64,000 nt of DNA from Promethearchaeum sp. GTDB taxonomy: Archaea; Asgardarchaeota; Lokiarchaeia; Sigyniarchaeales; Promethearchaeaceae. The translations under genes were made by a program, and so were the position numbers. Below the pieces are notes generated by a model. That model was not told the DNA's origin. It worked only from the letters and a program-made list of their open reading frames with translations, and ran no database searches. This document shows, one piece after another, positions 1 through 10,261 of the stretch (its first letter is position 1; each line of letters opens with the position of its first letter). Where the stretch lies: NCBI GenBank assembly GCA_030612265.1, contig JAUWOE010000001.1, forward strand, positions 1 to 64,000, in the 5' to 3' direction.

Positions 1-1084
1 TATCAGAAGATACATACAAAATGAACCTATCTAAGTCAAGATTTTCTTCTAAAGTAGATATTTCAACATCAATCGCGCCCGAATTCGTTTCAATGTAGAT
101 AATAGCTGAAGAATCCATAATTATTCCTTGATCCCATGAAAATTCAACATATCCAGAATCGCTCTTTATATCAAATATTCTATCTGAAGAAAATGAGACC
201 TCATTATACTCACAGTCCACTGAACCAGATGTACTTGAAATTGAAACATCACCGGTTAATATGATTTCTAGCATTTGTAATTCAATATATCCTGATGAAC
301 AGGTTAAATCAATATTTTGAATTGTGGAAATACCAAAATCTAATTCAATAGAACCGGATGAAGTTTGCATATTGATATCGGCAAAAACTGAATCATATGC
401 AATAAAACCTAGCACTCCAGAATCTCCTTCAAAATTGAATTCCGAAGTTAAATTGCTATCATAAATATAAAAATCAGTTGATCCAGATAATATGAAAATA
501 TTAACTGGCGATTCAATATAGACATCGTGAAAAACTGCATCTATACTGCCACTTTCACTATTCATACTAAAATTACCAAAATCAGTATTAGAAGCTTCAA
601 TATCAATCCTAGAAGAGGAAACATCAGAATTAAAATCAATTAAGTAGGAATTATCAATTATAATTTCAAAATCATAGAATAAACTCCAGTCAGAATCATA
701 AAAACCTTCGCCTGAGCTTGTAACATTGATTTCGAGAGTATTATTATCTAAGAAATTTTCTTGAAAATTAATCTCAATAGGATCATATTGAAAAGATGGA
801 GAAGTAACTTGTTTCCAGTTAGAATTAAGAAGAAATTGAATATCATCTTCAAATTTTATTTTAACTGAAGCAACATCAGCATTATAATTCAATTTAATAT
901 TGGTTATATTTAGATAAGAGGAATCATCTTTGATGATTTGATATTCTCCTGGTGAAAATTCGATAGGCGCATAAAATGCAAAAACCCAAAATATAGAGGT
1001 CAAGATTATCGTTAAAATCAATAGAATTTTATTCAAATTGGATGAGTGTTTTTTAATAGCTTCTAAATTAGTGTTTTTTGACAT
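1..1084 (-). CDS. Partial secreted/membrane-anchored protein, putative adhesin-like beta-repeat (DUF4097-like); runs off left edge
   Basis: Open minus frame from ATG at 1084 (MSKNTNLEAIKKHSSNLNKILLILTIILTSIFWVFAFYAPIEFSPGEYQI...) to the window edge; N-terminal TM/signal anchor then Ser/Asp/Ile-rich beta-repeat pattern. Absent from the ORF track because it is open-ended. Confidence 0.6.
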   Translation of the reverse strand, partial: MSKNTNLEAIKKHSSNLNKILLILTIILTSIFWVFAFYAPIEFSPGEYQIIKDDSSYLNITNIKLNYNADVASVKIKFEDDIQFLLNSNWKQVTSPSFQYDPIEINFQENFLDNNTLEINVTSSGEGFYDSDWSLFYDFEIIIDNSYLIDFNSDVSSSRIDIEASNTDFGNFSMNSESGSIDAVFHDVYIESPVNIFILSGSTDFYIYDSNLTSEFNFEGDSGVLGFIAYDSVFADINMQTSSGSIELDFGISTIQNIDLTCSSGYIELQMLEIILTGDVSISSTSGSVDCEYNEVSFSSDRIFDIKSDSGYVEFSWDQGIIMDSSAIIYIETNSGAIDVEISTLEENLDLDRFILYVSSD

Positions 1085-1110
1085 GCTTTAATCACTTATA
1101 TTCTAAATTA

Positions 1111-1944
1111 ATGACAACCGTTTTATTAAAAATGCGTAGTCCAATTTTTATCAACAATTTAAGTGATAAAAATCAATATGATATTATCATGGTCAATTAT
1201 GATCCTATCGAGTACATTTTACTAATTCCCAAGGTAATTGAAATTTTGATGTTTGTTTATCTGGCAATTAAAATATATAGGTCGAAAGACTACATATTGA
1301 ACAAAATCTATTGTTACGCTTTTCTAACTTGGACATTATATACACTTTCTGATATAGTAATGTGGAGTAATGGTGCAAATAGTGTAACTTGGCTTTTTGT
1401 TGCCAATAGATTTCGAGATTTACAAATGATTGCAGCAACTTTATTTGCTTTTCTCATGTATTTTTCAACTCGAATAATTATCGTGGGATATAAAGGAATA
1501 AATAAGAGAAAAATAATTTTAATCTTCTCAATATTTCTTGTAATTGCTATTCTGCTTGCAATTACAGACAATTTGGCAGTTTATGATGGTAATGGCAATC
1601 CACTACCCTCGAACGAATGGGAAACTGCAGACTCAGTTGTTGTTTCCCCAAATATCGGCCCCATAACTGCAATTCTGATGATGTTTCCGCTTTTATTGTA
1701 TATTATATCCGTTGTATCCCTTATAAAACTTGTAAAAACAAAAATGGAAGACCTAGATCTAAAAAAGCGAATGAATTATCTTATAGTTGGAATTTCTTTA
1801 ATCCCGATTGGAATCATTTATTTTGCAATTGTTTTGGGAGTTCCGAACATATATAATGCGTATACAGGTATTTTGGGGCGAACAATTTGGATAATTGCCC
1901 CAATTTTTATTTGGTTGAGCCAAAGACAAAAAAAAATTGAGTAA
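1111..1944 (+). CDS. Multi-pass (about 7 TM) membrane protein
   Basis: ORF 1078-1944; ATG at 1111 (MTTVLLKM) preferred because the TTG at 1078 overlaps the divergent gene. Hydrophobic segments throughout. Confidence 0.6.
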   Translation: MTTVLLKMRSPIFINNLSDKNQYDIIMVNYDPIEYILLIPKVIEILMFVYLAIKIYRSKDYILNKIYCYAFLTWTLYTLSDIVMWSNGANSVTWLFVANRFRDLQMIAATLFAFLMYFSTRIIIVGYKGINKRKIILIFSIFLVIAILLAITDNLAVYDGNGNPLPSNEWETADSVVVSPNIGPITAILMMFPLLLYIISVVSLIKLVKTKMEDLDLKKRMNYLIVGISLIPIGIIYFAIVLGVPNIYNAYTGILGRTIWIIAPIFIWLSQRQKKIE

Positions 1945-2007
1945 TTCCTTATTCTAAATTTTTTATTAAATCAATAATTATTTATTGACTTGGGTTGATA
2001 ACTAGAT

Positions 2008-2376
2008 ATGGAATGGGATTCAATAGAACAATTGAGAATCAACGATGAATTGGGAACGATTACTATTGAATTCATTACAATACTGGCAGCTTTATCAGTT
2101 ATTATTATAATTATATATTTAAAATTGAACTACCCCAAATTGACTCGAAAGGGTTTTAATGAAATGATTCTCGGTTTTGGGGTATTCACAGCTCATTTTG
2201 TTTTTGATTTATTAGATACTTGGGTAACAAAAAAAGATATCAATGATGAAACTACGCTTGCTTATACCATTTTTGATTATCTTGATGCAATATTTGCTTT
2301 TATCGGGTTGTTTATAATCGGGTATGCATTCTACCGAATCGCACTTTATGGTATTAAAATCTGGGAGGGTAAATAA
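2008..2376 (+). CDS. Small ~4-TM membrane protein
   Basis: 122-aa ORF with regular hydrophobic segments; resembles the following ORF. Confidence 0.55.
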   Translation: MEWDSIEQLRINDELGTITIEFITILAALSVIIIIIYLKLNYPKLTRKGFNEMILGFGVFTAHFVFDLLDTWVTKKDINDETTLAYTIFDYLDAIFAFIGLFIIGYAFYRIALYGIKIWEGK

Positions 2377-2377
2377 G

Positions 2378-2743
2378 ATGATTATGCAAATTTTTACCCC
2401 AATTGATGAAATAGATATCACTGATGCCATTTTAGAAGGATTTGCAGTAATTGCTTTTCTATTTGTTTTGTTCATGGTATTTTATGCAAAAAAAAATAAT
2501 AAAATATTTGCATCTAAAGGATTCTTGGTTTTAATTATAGGGATTATTCTTGGAACTCTTTCGGTAATCATGGATTTCTTAACTGAATTTTATTGGATAG
2601 AAAAGATTTATTATCAAATATATAAATCAATAGTGGCAATTTTTCAAATTGTTGGCTTATTGTTTTTTGCAATTTCCTTGATGATCCTTTTCAGCTTCAC
2701 AAAATTCTTATTGGGAGAAGATGTAAAAAACACAGATTCATAA
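2378..2743 (+). CDS. Small ~4-TM membrane protein, likely paralogue of preceding gene
   Basis: ATG at 2378 inside ORF 2324-2743, preceded by GGGAGGG; same TM layout as the 122-aa protein. Confidence 0.55.
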   Translation: MIMQIFTPIDEIDITDAILEGFAVIAFLFVLFMVFYAKKNNKIFASKGFLVLIIGIILGTLSVIMDFLTEFYWIEKIYYQIYKSIVAIFQIVGLLFFAISLMILFSFTKFLLGEDVKNTDS

Positions 2744-2818
2744 TTTTTTTATATTTTAAACTCATTTTTTAATATGCACAATTAAATTACAAATATATAA
2801 AGGAATATGTGAATGTAG

Positions 2819-3616
2819 ATGTTAAACGAGATTTTCATAATTCAAGAAGGGTCATCATTACTTCTATTAAGACATTCCTTTACAAAAAAAAAATATAAAA
2901 TAAACGGAAATTTATTTTCAGGTTTGATTTCGGCTCTCTCCATGTTTACATCAGAGCTGGAAATTGGAGATATTAAACATTTTCAAACTGGGGAATTAAG
3001 GGTGCTGATTACTACCTATAAAAATATTATATTTGTTGGATTGGTTGACGATGATCCACATAGTGGATTTATAGAGATTTCACTTAAAAGAATTAGAGAA
3101 GATTTCTTAAAAGAATATTCAGAAAAGATTACAAATTGGAGTGGTAAAATTTCAATATTTGAAGATTTTAGGGAAAAAATTGAAAAAATCGTCTATACAG
3201 AGTTTTCAAAGTATTTCATTGAAAAAGACTTTCCAAAAAATGTAATAAGTGTAGTAAGGAAATTTCAATCTAAATTTGAATCAAAATATCTTAAATTTAT
3301 TGGGAAAGAGACAGGAATTGCGCGAGCAGAAACCCAATCGTCATTTAAATCACTAAAGAAACAAATCCGAAAGGAACTTAGTTTATTTTCAATAAATAAT
3401 GTATCAAGTTCAAATGAACAAGAACTCCAAATAAACATTCCAATGTGCCCAATATGCCGTGGTATAAAAACTCCTGAATTTTCAAGTAAATTTCTCGAAG
3501 GATTTATTGAAGGGTATATCGAGAAAAGTTTCAATTTAGATTCAATTCAAGTAAGGGAAACGAAATGCATTGCTCATGGAGAAGAACATTGCAGATTTAT
3601 TGCTAATTTAAATTAA
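2819..3616 (+). CDS. Longin/roadblock-like N-terminus plus C-terminal V4R domain
   Basis: C-terminus CPICRGIKTPEFSSKFLEGFIEGYIEKSFNLDSIQVRETKCIAHGEEHCRF matches the V4R pattern; N-terminus MLNEIFIIQEGSSLLLLRHSF...LFSGLISALSMFTSEL resembles archaeal longin/roadblock-like domains. Confidence 0.6.
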   Translation: MLNEIFIIQEGSSLLLLRHSFTKKKYKINGNLFSGLISALSMFTSELEIGDIKHFQTGELRVLITTYKNIIFVGLVDDDPHSGFIEISLKRIREDFLKEYSEKITNWSGKISIFEDFREKIEKIVYTEFSKYFIEKDFPKNVISVVRKFQSKFESKYLKFIGKETGIARAETQSSFKSLKKQIRKELSLFSINNVSSSNEQELQINIPMCPICRGIKTPEFSSKFLEGFIEGYIEKSFNLDSIQVRETKCIAHGEEHCRFIANLN

Positions 3617-3670
3617 ATTGATGCAGCTGATATTAATATAACTTAAATTTTCGTAATACAAAATAATGTT

Positions 3671-4006
3671 ATGAATATTAGAGATTCTTTTTACATTACA
3701 GATTTAAAAATGAAAATTGAAAGAAAAATTGAATTTTATAATCCAAATTTAGTATCTCACTTATCCAAACAATTATATGATGAGTATTTAATAAAAGCAA
3801 AGATATATAATGAAATCTTGGAAGTTTTGGAAACTAATGATATAACCCGAGAAAAAATTGAAGGAATTTTAAGTAAAAAAATAAATCTAACAAATGAATT
3901 AATTAAAAACACAAAAAAAGAAGAAGATATAAAAAAATACAATTTAATAATAGAGGAATATGAGAATTTGATTAAATTAGCAGGGGGTCCTTCGGGTTAT
4001 AAGTAA
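3671..4006 (+). CDS. Small hypothetical, probably helical protein
   Basis: 111-aa ORF; 3' end overlaps the convergent peptidase gene. Confidence 0.4.
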   Translation: MNIRDSFYITDLKMKIERKIEFYNPNLVSHLSKQLYDEYLIKAKIYNEILEVLETNDITREKIEGILSKKINLTNELIKNTKKEEDIKKYNLIIEEYENLIKLAGGPSGYK

Positions 4007-5117
4007 CAACAATAGGACCATGACCATCCTTTCCAACAACTAAATCATCTTCCAAACGAATCCCCCATTTTTCTGGCCAATATAATCCCGGCTCATTTGA
4101 ATAAATCATGTTTTCTACAAAAGTATGTTTAGGATCCGTTTTCGAAGAGATACCTGGACCAACGTCATGAACTACAAATCCAATTGCATGGCCAAGCCCA
4201 TGAAAATATAATTTATCTGTATCATACCCTCGTTCTTGTAAAGCTTCTCGACATTTAATAGCAGACATGTTAACGGGTGCCCCAGCTTTAATATATTTAT
4301 ATGATACTTCTTTGGAATAATATAGTGCATCATATGCTTGAAGGAAATCTTCAGGAGGATTTCCCCCAACCCAATATGTCCAAGTAATATCTGAACATAT
4401 TCGACGAGTTTTTACTCCAGAATCAATTAATAAGACCCCTTTTTCCAATTTTTTATCAGAACAGTTGTGATGAGGGTCAGCCGAATTTTCATTATTTGCT
4501 ACAATTGCAGGGAACGAAAGTGAGCCAATCTTCAGATATTCATATTCGAGTTTAGCCTTGATCTCTTTTTCAGTCATTCCAATTTTTACCCAATTTGGGA
4601 TATCTTCCAGGATTTCAATTGTTGCTTTTGTGGCATGTTTTAAATCTTCAATATCTTGAGATGATTTCACACTCCGTAAATCATAAATTATAGGAGCAGC
4701 AGACACAAATTTTGTTGTGGGTGAATATTTTTGTAGGGCATTATAAATTCCGACCGGAAGGAATTCAGCATAACCTGTTCCATTAGGAGATAAAACATTT
4801 TCCCCAAAATCTAGAGCAATTTTCTTATCTTTTAATAGATTTGCTAAAATAGAACCAATGTCTTTGAATGATTTGTAGGATGAAACTTCTGCTTCAATTC
4901 CATGACGTTCCAAAGCTTTTCTAATCATTGGTTCTTCCATAACACATGAAACGACATGATCTTTTTCATTTCGAGATATAAATACGAAATGGAGTATATG
5001 CGCTTCAACATCTAATAAATATTGGGCATGAATATCGTTTCCTTCATTGCAAATTACTAGCCATCCATCAATATCATACTTTTCTAAAAATATTTTTGTT
5101 CTTTCAAATAGATTCAT
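3972..5117 (-). CDS. M24 family peptidase (Xaa-Pro aminopeptidase-like)
   Basis: ...GVLLIDSGVKTRRICSDITWTYWVG..., ...YFHGLGHAIGFVVHDVGPGIS..., ...NEPGLYWPEKWGIRLEDDLVV: M24 motifs. Confidence 0.9.
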   Translation of the reverse strand: MNLFERTKIFLEKYDIDGWLVICNEGNDIHAQYLLDVEAHILHFVFISRNEKDHVVSCVMEEPMIRKALERHGIEAEVSSYKSFKDIGSILANLLKDKKIALDFGENVLSPNGTGYAEFLPVGIYNALQKYSPTTKFVSAAPIIYDLRSVKSSQDIEDLKHATKATIEILEDIPNWVKIGMTEKEIKAKLEYEYLKIGSLSFPAIVANNENSADPHHNCSDKKLEKGVLLIDSGVKTRRICSDITWTYWVGGNPPEDFLQAYDALYYSKEVSYKYIKAGAPVNMSAIKCREALQERGYDTDKLYFHGLGHAIGFVVHDVGPGISSKTDPKHTFVENMIYSNEPGLYWPEKWGIRLEDDLVVGKDGHGPIVVTYNPKDPLLI

Positions 5118-5215
5118 AATTATTTTAAATTACAAATTCGTATAAGATTTTTTTCAATTACAAAGGAGGTTTAAAAAAAAAGAGAAAAAATTTAATTTTT
5201 TTGAATTGAATATTC

Positions 5216-6655
5216 TTAATTTTCTTCAATGGGTTTCTCTTCAAAGCCAGGTGCTTCTCCACCTTTCACACGAGATAGGAAGAACATTGCCAATAATTCA
5301 AAGAAAATTGCATAATAGAACAATATATCGTATTGTTTCCCTTCAGCACAACCTGAAATTATTTTATATAAATCAAAGATACCTCCTGCAAAAACTGGAC
5401 TCAAAGTATCTGATAATTGACTAGCCAGATAATATGCCCCAGTTAGAGCTCCGATCATGCCTTTAGGTGCTTTTTCCCATAAAATTACAATAGTATTAAT
5501 GTTAATCATTCCGTAGAAGATTCCTATTGTCCCAAAAAGAATCATAAGATAAATTTGACCTTTTAAAAAGGGCATAAACGCCAAACAAGCTGAGAGTCCA
5601 ATTAATCCAATAAAGATTGTTCGTTTTCTACCAAATTTTTGAGCAATTTTACCTGCAAAAACAGCAAAGAGGATCATAACCGCAGGTGAAAGCATTAATA
5701 TCATACTTGCATCCCCTTCTTCCATTCCTAGTGAATTGGTAGCAAAAAGACTGTAAAAAGTTCTCAGTGCATTAAAACCGAAAAACCATGAGAAGACCAC
5801 CAACAACATATATAAAGTGCTCTTATCTTTATCAGTAAAAATCTTCTTTATTCCAGCTAATAGTGGTTCCTTTTTCTCTACTTCTTGTTCTCCGATATAT
5901 TCAAGTGTTACAGGATCAATCGCTATGTTATATTTCGCAATTTCTAAGAATTTTTTACCAGTTGGGGTTTCCTTAACAGTCAATAAATATATTAATAAAA
6001 CTAATGCTGTAATAAAACTTACAATATAAAATCCGGCTGATCGACCCATATTATTATTGCCAGGAAACATCATAGAAGTAATTGGTCGAATACCTAAACC
6101 GATTATCATTGAAACTGCACCCATTAAATTAATTATTGCGTTTCCAGTTGGTCTAACTTCCGGATCTGTAAGATCTGGCATTAGAGATACAGCAGCAGAT
6201 CGATAAAAAGCCATTGAGATATTAAACCACATAATTACTGCAATTAAACCTACAAAAACTCCAACTCCGCGCGAACCTGAAATAAAACCTGCTACTGAAA
6301 AAGCGACAATCGCCGATGAAACTCCAATGATCAAAAAAGGTGAACGCTTTCCAAACTTTGATTTTGTTCGATCAGAAAGAGCTCCAAAGTATGGGAGCAT
6401 GAATATTGCAACAATATTATCTAAAACCATAACAAGTCCAATTAAAGTATCACTTGTTGAAATTCCCATATCAGTATAAAATTCTTTTAGTAGAAGAGGC
6501 ATCGTGAAATTATAATACTCCCAAAAGATAGAACATGTCACGAAGGCTAATCCAATTAAGAAAGTTCTTCCATATTTCAATTTTCCTGGAACATTAGGCT
6601 TCATTCGTGGTTGATATTGTCCGCGATTTTCATTATTAAAAGTTGGTTCTGACAT
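5216..6655 (-). CDS. MFS transporter, GPH-like sugar/cation symporter type
   Basis: ~12 TM; PYFGALSDRTKSKFGKRSPFLIIG motif; paralogue of next gene. Confidence 0.85.
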   Translation of the reverse strand: MSEPTFNNENRGQYQPRMKPNVPGKLKYGRTFLIGLAFVTCSIFWEYYNFTMPLLLKEFYTDMGISTSDTLIGLVMVLDNIVAIFMLPYFGALSDRTKSKFGKRSPFLIIGVSSAIVAFSVAGFISGSRGVGVFVGLIAVIMWFNISMAFYRSAAVSLMPDLTDPEVRPTGNAIINLMGAVSMIIGLGIRPITSMMFPGNNNMGRSAGFYIVSFITALVLLIYLLTVKETPTGKKFLEIAKYNIAIDPVTLEYIGEQEVEKKEPLLAGIKKIFTDKDKSTLYMLLVVFSWFFGFNALRTFYSLFATNSLGMEEGDASMILMLSPAVMILFAVFAGKIAQKFGRKRTIFIGLIGLSACLAFMPFLKGQIYLMILFGTIGIFYGMININTIVILWEKAPKGMIGALTGAYYLASQLSDTLSPVFAGGIFDLYKIISGCAEGKQYDILFYYAIFFELLAMFFLSRVKGGEAPGFEEKPIEEN

Positions 6656-6775
6656 CGTATAAAATTCATCAAAGAAGTATATAAAGATTTTTCAGTACAA
6701 TAACAAAATATTATTTATTTTTTAGTTGAAGATTTTGATCAATTTTAATAATATTATTAGATTCTATTTTAAAAA

Positions 6776-8257
6776 ATGCCCCCAACATTAAGAGTCAACA
6801 AGAAATTAAATTCTTCTTATAAGCCACGAATGTCACCTAACACTCCTGGAAAATTAAAATATGGAAGAACTTTTCTTATTGGCCTTGCTTTTATGACTTC
6901 TTCAATATTTTGGGCTTATTATAACTTTATGATGCCAATACTGCTAAAGGAATTCTTTATAGAGATAGATGTTGGACATTTTCTGGATTTATATGTCGGA
7001 ATTATAATGGTTCTTGATAATATAATTGCTGTACTTATGATTCCATATTTTGGGGCGATATCTGATCGTACTAAATCAAAACTAGGAAAAAGAACGCCAT
7101 TTATCATGATTGGATGTATAAGCGCATTAATTTCTTTTTCTTTAATAGGAATAATCTCTGGTTCACGTGGAATTGGACCTTTTGTGGGATTAATTTCCAT
7201 AATTATTTGGTTTAATTTTTCAATGGCATTTTTTCGTAGCGCAAGTATTTCGATTTTGCCAGATTTGACAGATCCTGAAGTAAGATCTACAGGTAATGCA
7301 ATTATTAATACTTTAGGGGCAATTTCAATGGTAATTGGTCTGGCATTCCCTATTATTACGGGACTATTTTATGATACACAAATACATTATCAAAGAGATT
7401 TATCCAGAACTTTAGGATTTTATCTTGTAAGTATTGTAACTGCAATTGCATTACTATTTTTTCTATTAACTGTAAAAGAAACTCCAACAGGAGAGAATTT
7501 TTTAAAAATTGGAAGACAGAGCATTGCAATTGATCCAATTACCTTGGAATATTTAGGGGAACAAGAGATTAATACCGAGAAAAAGGAAAAACCTTATGAA
7601 AGTTTAAAGATAATTTTTAAAGAAAGTGATAAAAGCACATTATTTATGCTTATTACTATATTTACATCATTTTTGAGTCAAAACGCATTAGAAACTTACT
7701 ATAGCTTATATGCAACGAGTTTTTTGGGTTTAAAAGAAGGGGAAGCAAGTTCTGTAATAATTATCGCACCTATTGTAATGATCATCACTGCAATTCCAGC
7801 AGGTAAAATTGCAGAAAAATTTGGTAGAAAACGTACAATATTTATTGGCTTATTAGGTCTTAGTTTTTGCTCTTCTATAATGTTGATCTTAAAAGATTTA
7901 ATATTAATAAGAATTTTAATGGGATTTATGGGAATTTTTTATGGATTTGTAATTATAAATTCTATTGTTATTATATGGCAAATGGCGCCAAAAGGTAAAA
8001 TTGGAGCATATACTGGAGTTTATTATCTATTTAGTCAGCTAAGTGCAACTTTAAGCCCGTTAATTGCTGGAAGTGTATTCAGTTTGTATAAACTTCTTAC
8101 TGGTTGTGAAGAAGGTGCCCAGTACGTAATGCTTTTCCCTTATATCATTGTATGGGAAATAGTTGCAATATTTTGTTTAAATCATGTTAAACGAGGGGAA
8201 TCTAAGAATTTTACGACAAAACAAATAGCCAAGCTTAGAAGTGAACATGAACATTAA
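6776..8257 (+). CDS. MFS transporter, paralogue of the divergent 5216-6655 gene
   Basis: Shares N-terminal PGKLKYGRTFLIGLAF and PYFGA(I/L)SDRTKSK(L/F)GKR; ~12 TM. Confidence 0.85.
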   Translation: MPPTLRVNKKLNSSYKPRMSPNTPGKLKYGRTFLIGLAFMTSSIFWAYYNFMMPILLKEFFIEIDVGHFLDLYVGIIMVLDNIIAVLMIPYFGAISDRTKSKLGKRTPFIMIGCISALISFSLIGIISGSRGIGPFVGLISIIIWFNFSMAFFRSASISILPDLTDPEVRSTGNAIINTLGAISMVIGLAFPIITGLFYDTQIHYQRDLSRTLGFYLVSIVTAIALLFFLLTVKETPTGENFLKIGRQSIAIDPITLEYLGEQEINTEKKEKPYESLKIIFKESDKSTLFMLITIFTSFLSQNALETYYSLYATSFLGLKEGEASSVIIIAPIVMIITAIPAGKIAEKFGRKRTIFIGLLGLSFCSSIMLILKDLILIRILMGFMGIFYGFVIINSIVIIWQMAPKGKIGAYTGVYYLFSQLSATLSPLIAGSVFSLYKLLTGCEEGAQYVMLFPYIIVWEIVAIFCLNHVKRGESKNFTTKQIAKLRSEHEH

Positions 8258-8263
8258 TTAATT

Positions 8264-10261
8264 TCATTTAATTTGCTTTGAAAACGATAAAATTGCCTTT
8301 TTCCGACTAGTTTTCTTTTTTCGACTAATTTTTTCGCTTTTTTGTTTAAAATGATCGAAAATTTTCTTTGCAAGTGATGATCCAGCAACGTCAGCTATTT
8401 GTTCTTCTGAAGCTTTTTTAATTTCCTTGACAGATCCAAAAAATGTAAGTAATTTCCTTTTTCTAGCGGGTCCAATTCCAGTAATATCATCAAGCTCGGA
8501 TTTTTTCTGACGCTTTTTGCGTAGTAATCGATGATAATTAATCGCAAACCTATGAGATTCATCTCTGAGTGCTTGCAAAATATGAAGGGATTCAGATTTT
8601 AACGGAAGTTCAATAAAACCTTGTTGCTCTGGAATTATTATTTTTGGGGGTTGATTTATTTCACTCCTTCCTTTAGGTTTACTCAAACCTATGTGCGGAA
8701 TTTCTTCAATTCCAAGATTCTTTAAAAGTTTATGCGCCATATTTAATTGCCCTTTCCCACCATCAACTACGATTAAATCTGGAAAATTATCATCTTTGAT
8801 TGCGCGTGTATATCTTCTGGTCATTACTTCTTTCATTGCTGCGATATCATCTGGTTTTTGAGTATTTTTAACTTTATATCTTCGATAATGGCTTTTGCTG
8901 GGTTTTCCTTCTACAAAACAGACCATCGATCCAACATAATCAGTTCCTTGAGTATGAGACATATCGAACGCCTCAATAATTAATGGAATTTCATCTAAAT
9001 TTAATATTTCTTTTAGATTTTTGAGACCTTTGATGATCCCTTTATGTACATCAAATTGATCCTTTTGGTTTACTAATAATTCGATATTTTTCCTGGCAAT
9101 CCTTTGAAGTCCAGCTGTTTTATCGTTTTCAGAGGGTTTACGAAAAACGACTACTTTTGAATTTTTTTTTTTAGAAAAATATGTAGATAAACCTTCAATT
9201 ACATCTTGTGGGATTTCATTTTTTGAAATTATTTCATTAGGTATTGGAATTTCTGGGCGCAAATAATGCTGCTTAAATAGTGATAAAAAATAATTTGACT
9301 TTGTTACTATTTTTTCACCAAGGTTTATTACATACGGGGTTTTTCCAATTAACCTCCCGTGTCTTACATGAAGAATGATAATTCCTGCTCTCTCTTTGGA
9401 ATAAAAACCTGCAACTATATCAAAATCTTTCCACACTGGTTTAGTAATATCTTTAATATCATGTCCTTTTTTCTCAATATAGTCAAGATCATAAGAAATT
9501 ATTGATTGCTCAACAGTAAAAATTTCTAATGCATTGAGTCGATCGCGCCAAACAGCTGCTTCTTCAAAATTTAATTTATTTGAAGCATCATCCATTTTAG
9601 TTTGTAGAGATTTTTGAATAGACTCAATATTTCCTATTAACATTTGTTCGATCCTATTAATATTCTCCATGTATTCTTTTTGATCAACTTTTTTACAACA
9701 CGGAGCGGGACATAAGTTAATTTGGTAATATATACAAGGGCGTGTTCTTTTATTACGAGTTGAATTATTTTTACAGGTACAATAAGGAAAAATTTTACGA
9801 ACAAATTTAATCAAGCGTTTAAGATCGCCTGTGTCAACAAATGGTCCAATGTATTTATGTTGCGTTCCGTGTCGTTCAGGATCGCGAATTATGGTAACTC
9901 TAGGGAATTTTTCATTAGTAATCCTAACCCAAGGATACGACTTATCATCTTTTGCTAAAGCATTGAAACGAGGTTGATGTTTTTTAATTAATTCATTCTC
10001 CAAAATTAGAGCTTCTGCTTCATTTTCTACTATAAACAGATCAATGTCATGTATTAAACTGACTAATTTTATTATTTTATTATTATAAATTGGATCTTCT
10101 TTCGGATTACGATCCTTCCAGTATGATACTACCCTTTTTTTAAGAGATTTTGCTTTCCCTATATATAAAATTTTTTCATTATCTTTAAAAAGATAAACTC
10201 CGGGCAGGTCTGGTATATTTTTTAATTTGAAATCTAGCTCTTCATTCATTGCTAATTTCAC
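8264..10261 (-). CDS. uvrC: Excinuclease ABC subunit C
   Basis: GIY-YIG (LPGVYLFKDNEKILYIGKAKSLKKRV), UVR segment, RNase H-like core (VVDGGKGQLNMA), C-terminal HhH (DDITGIGPARKRKLLTFFGSV). Confidence 0.95.
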   Translation of the reverse strand: MKLAMNEELDFKLKNIPDLPGVYLFKDNEKILYIGKAKSLKKRVVSYWKDRNPKEDPIYNNKIIKLVSLIHDIDLFIVENEAEALILENELIKKHQPRFNALAKDDKSYPWVRITNEKFPRVTIIRDPERHGTQHKYIGPFVDTGDLKRLIKFVRKIFPYCTCKNNSTRNKRTRPCIYYQINLCPAPCCKKVDQKEYMENINRIEQMLIGNIESIQKSLQTKMDDASNKLNFEEAAVWRDRLNALEIFTVEQSIISYDLDYIEKKGHDIKDITKPVWKDFDIVAGFYSKERAGIIILHVRHGRLIGKTPYVINLGEKIVTKSNYFLSLFKQHYLRPEIPIPNEIISKNEIPQDVIEGLSTYFSKKKNSKVVVFRKPSENDKTAGLQRIARKNIELLVNQKDQFDVHKGIIKGLKNLKEILNLDEIPLIIEAFDMSHTQGTDYVGSMVCFVEGKPSKSHYRRYKVKNTQKPDDIAAMKEVMTRRYTRAIKDDNFPDLIVVDGGKGQLNMAHKLLKNLGIEEIPHIGLSKPKGRSEINQPPKIIIPEQQGFIELPLKSESLHILQALRDESHRFAINYHRLLRKKRQKKSELDDITGIGPARKRKLLTFFGSVKEIKKASEEQIADVAGSSLAKKIFDHFKQKSEKISRKKKTSRKKAILSFSKQIK

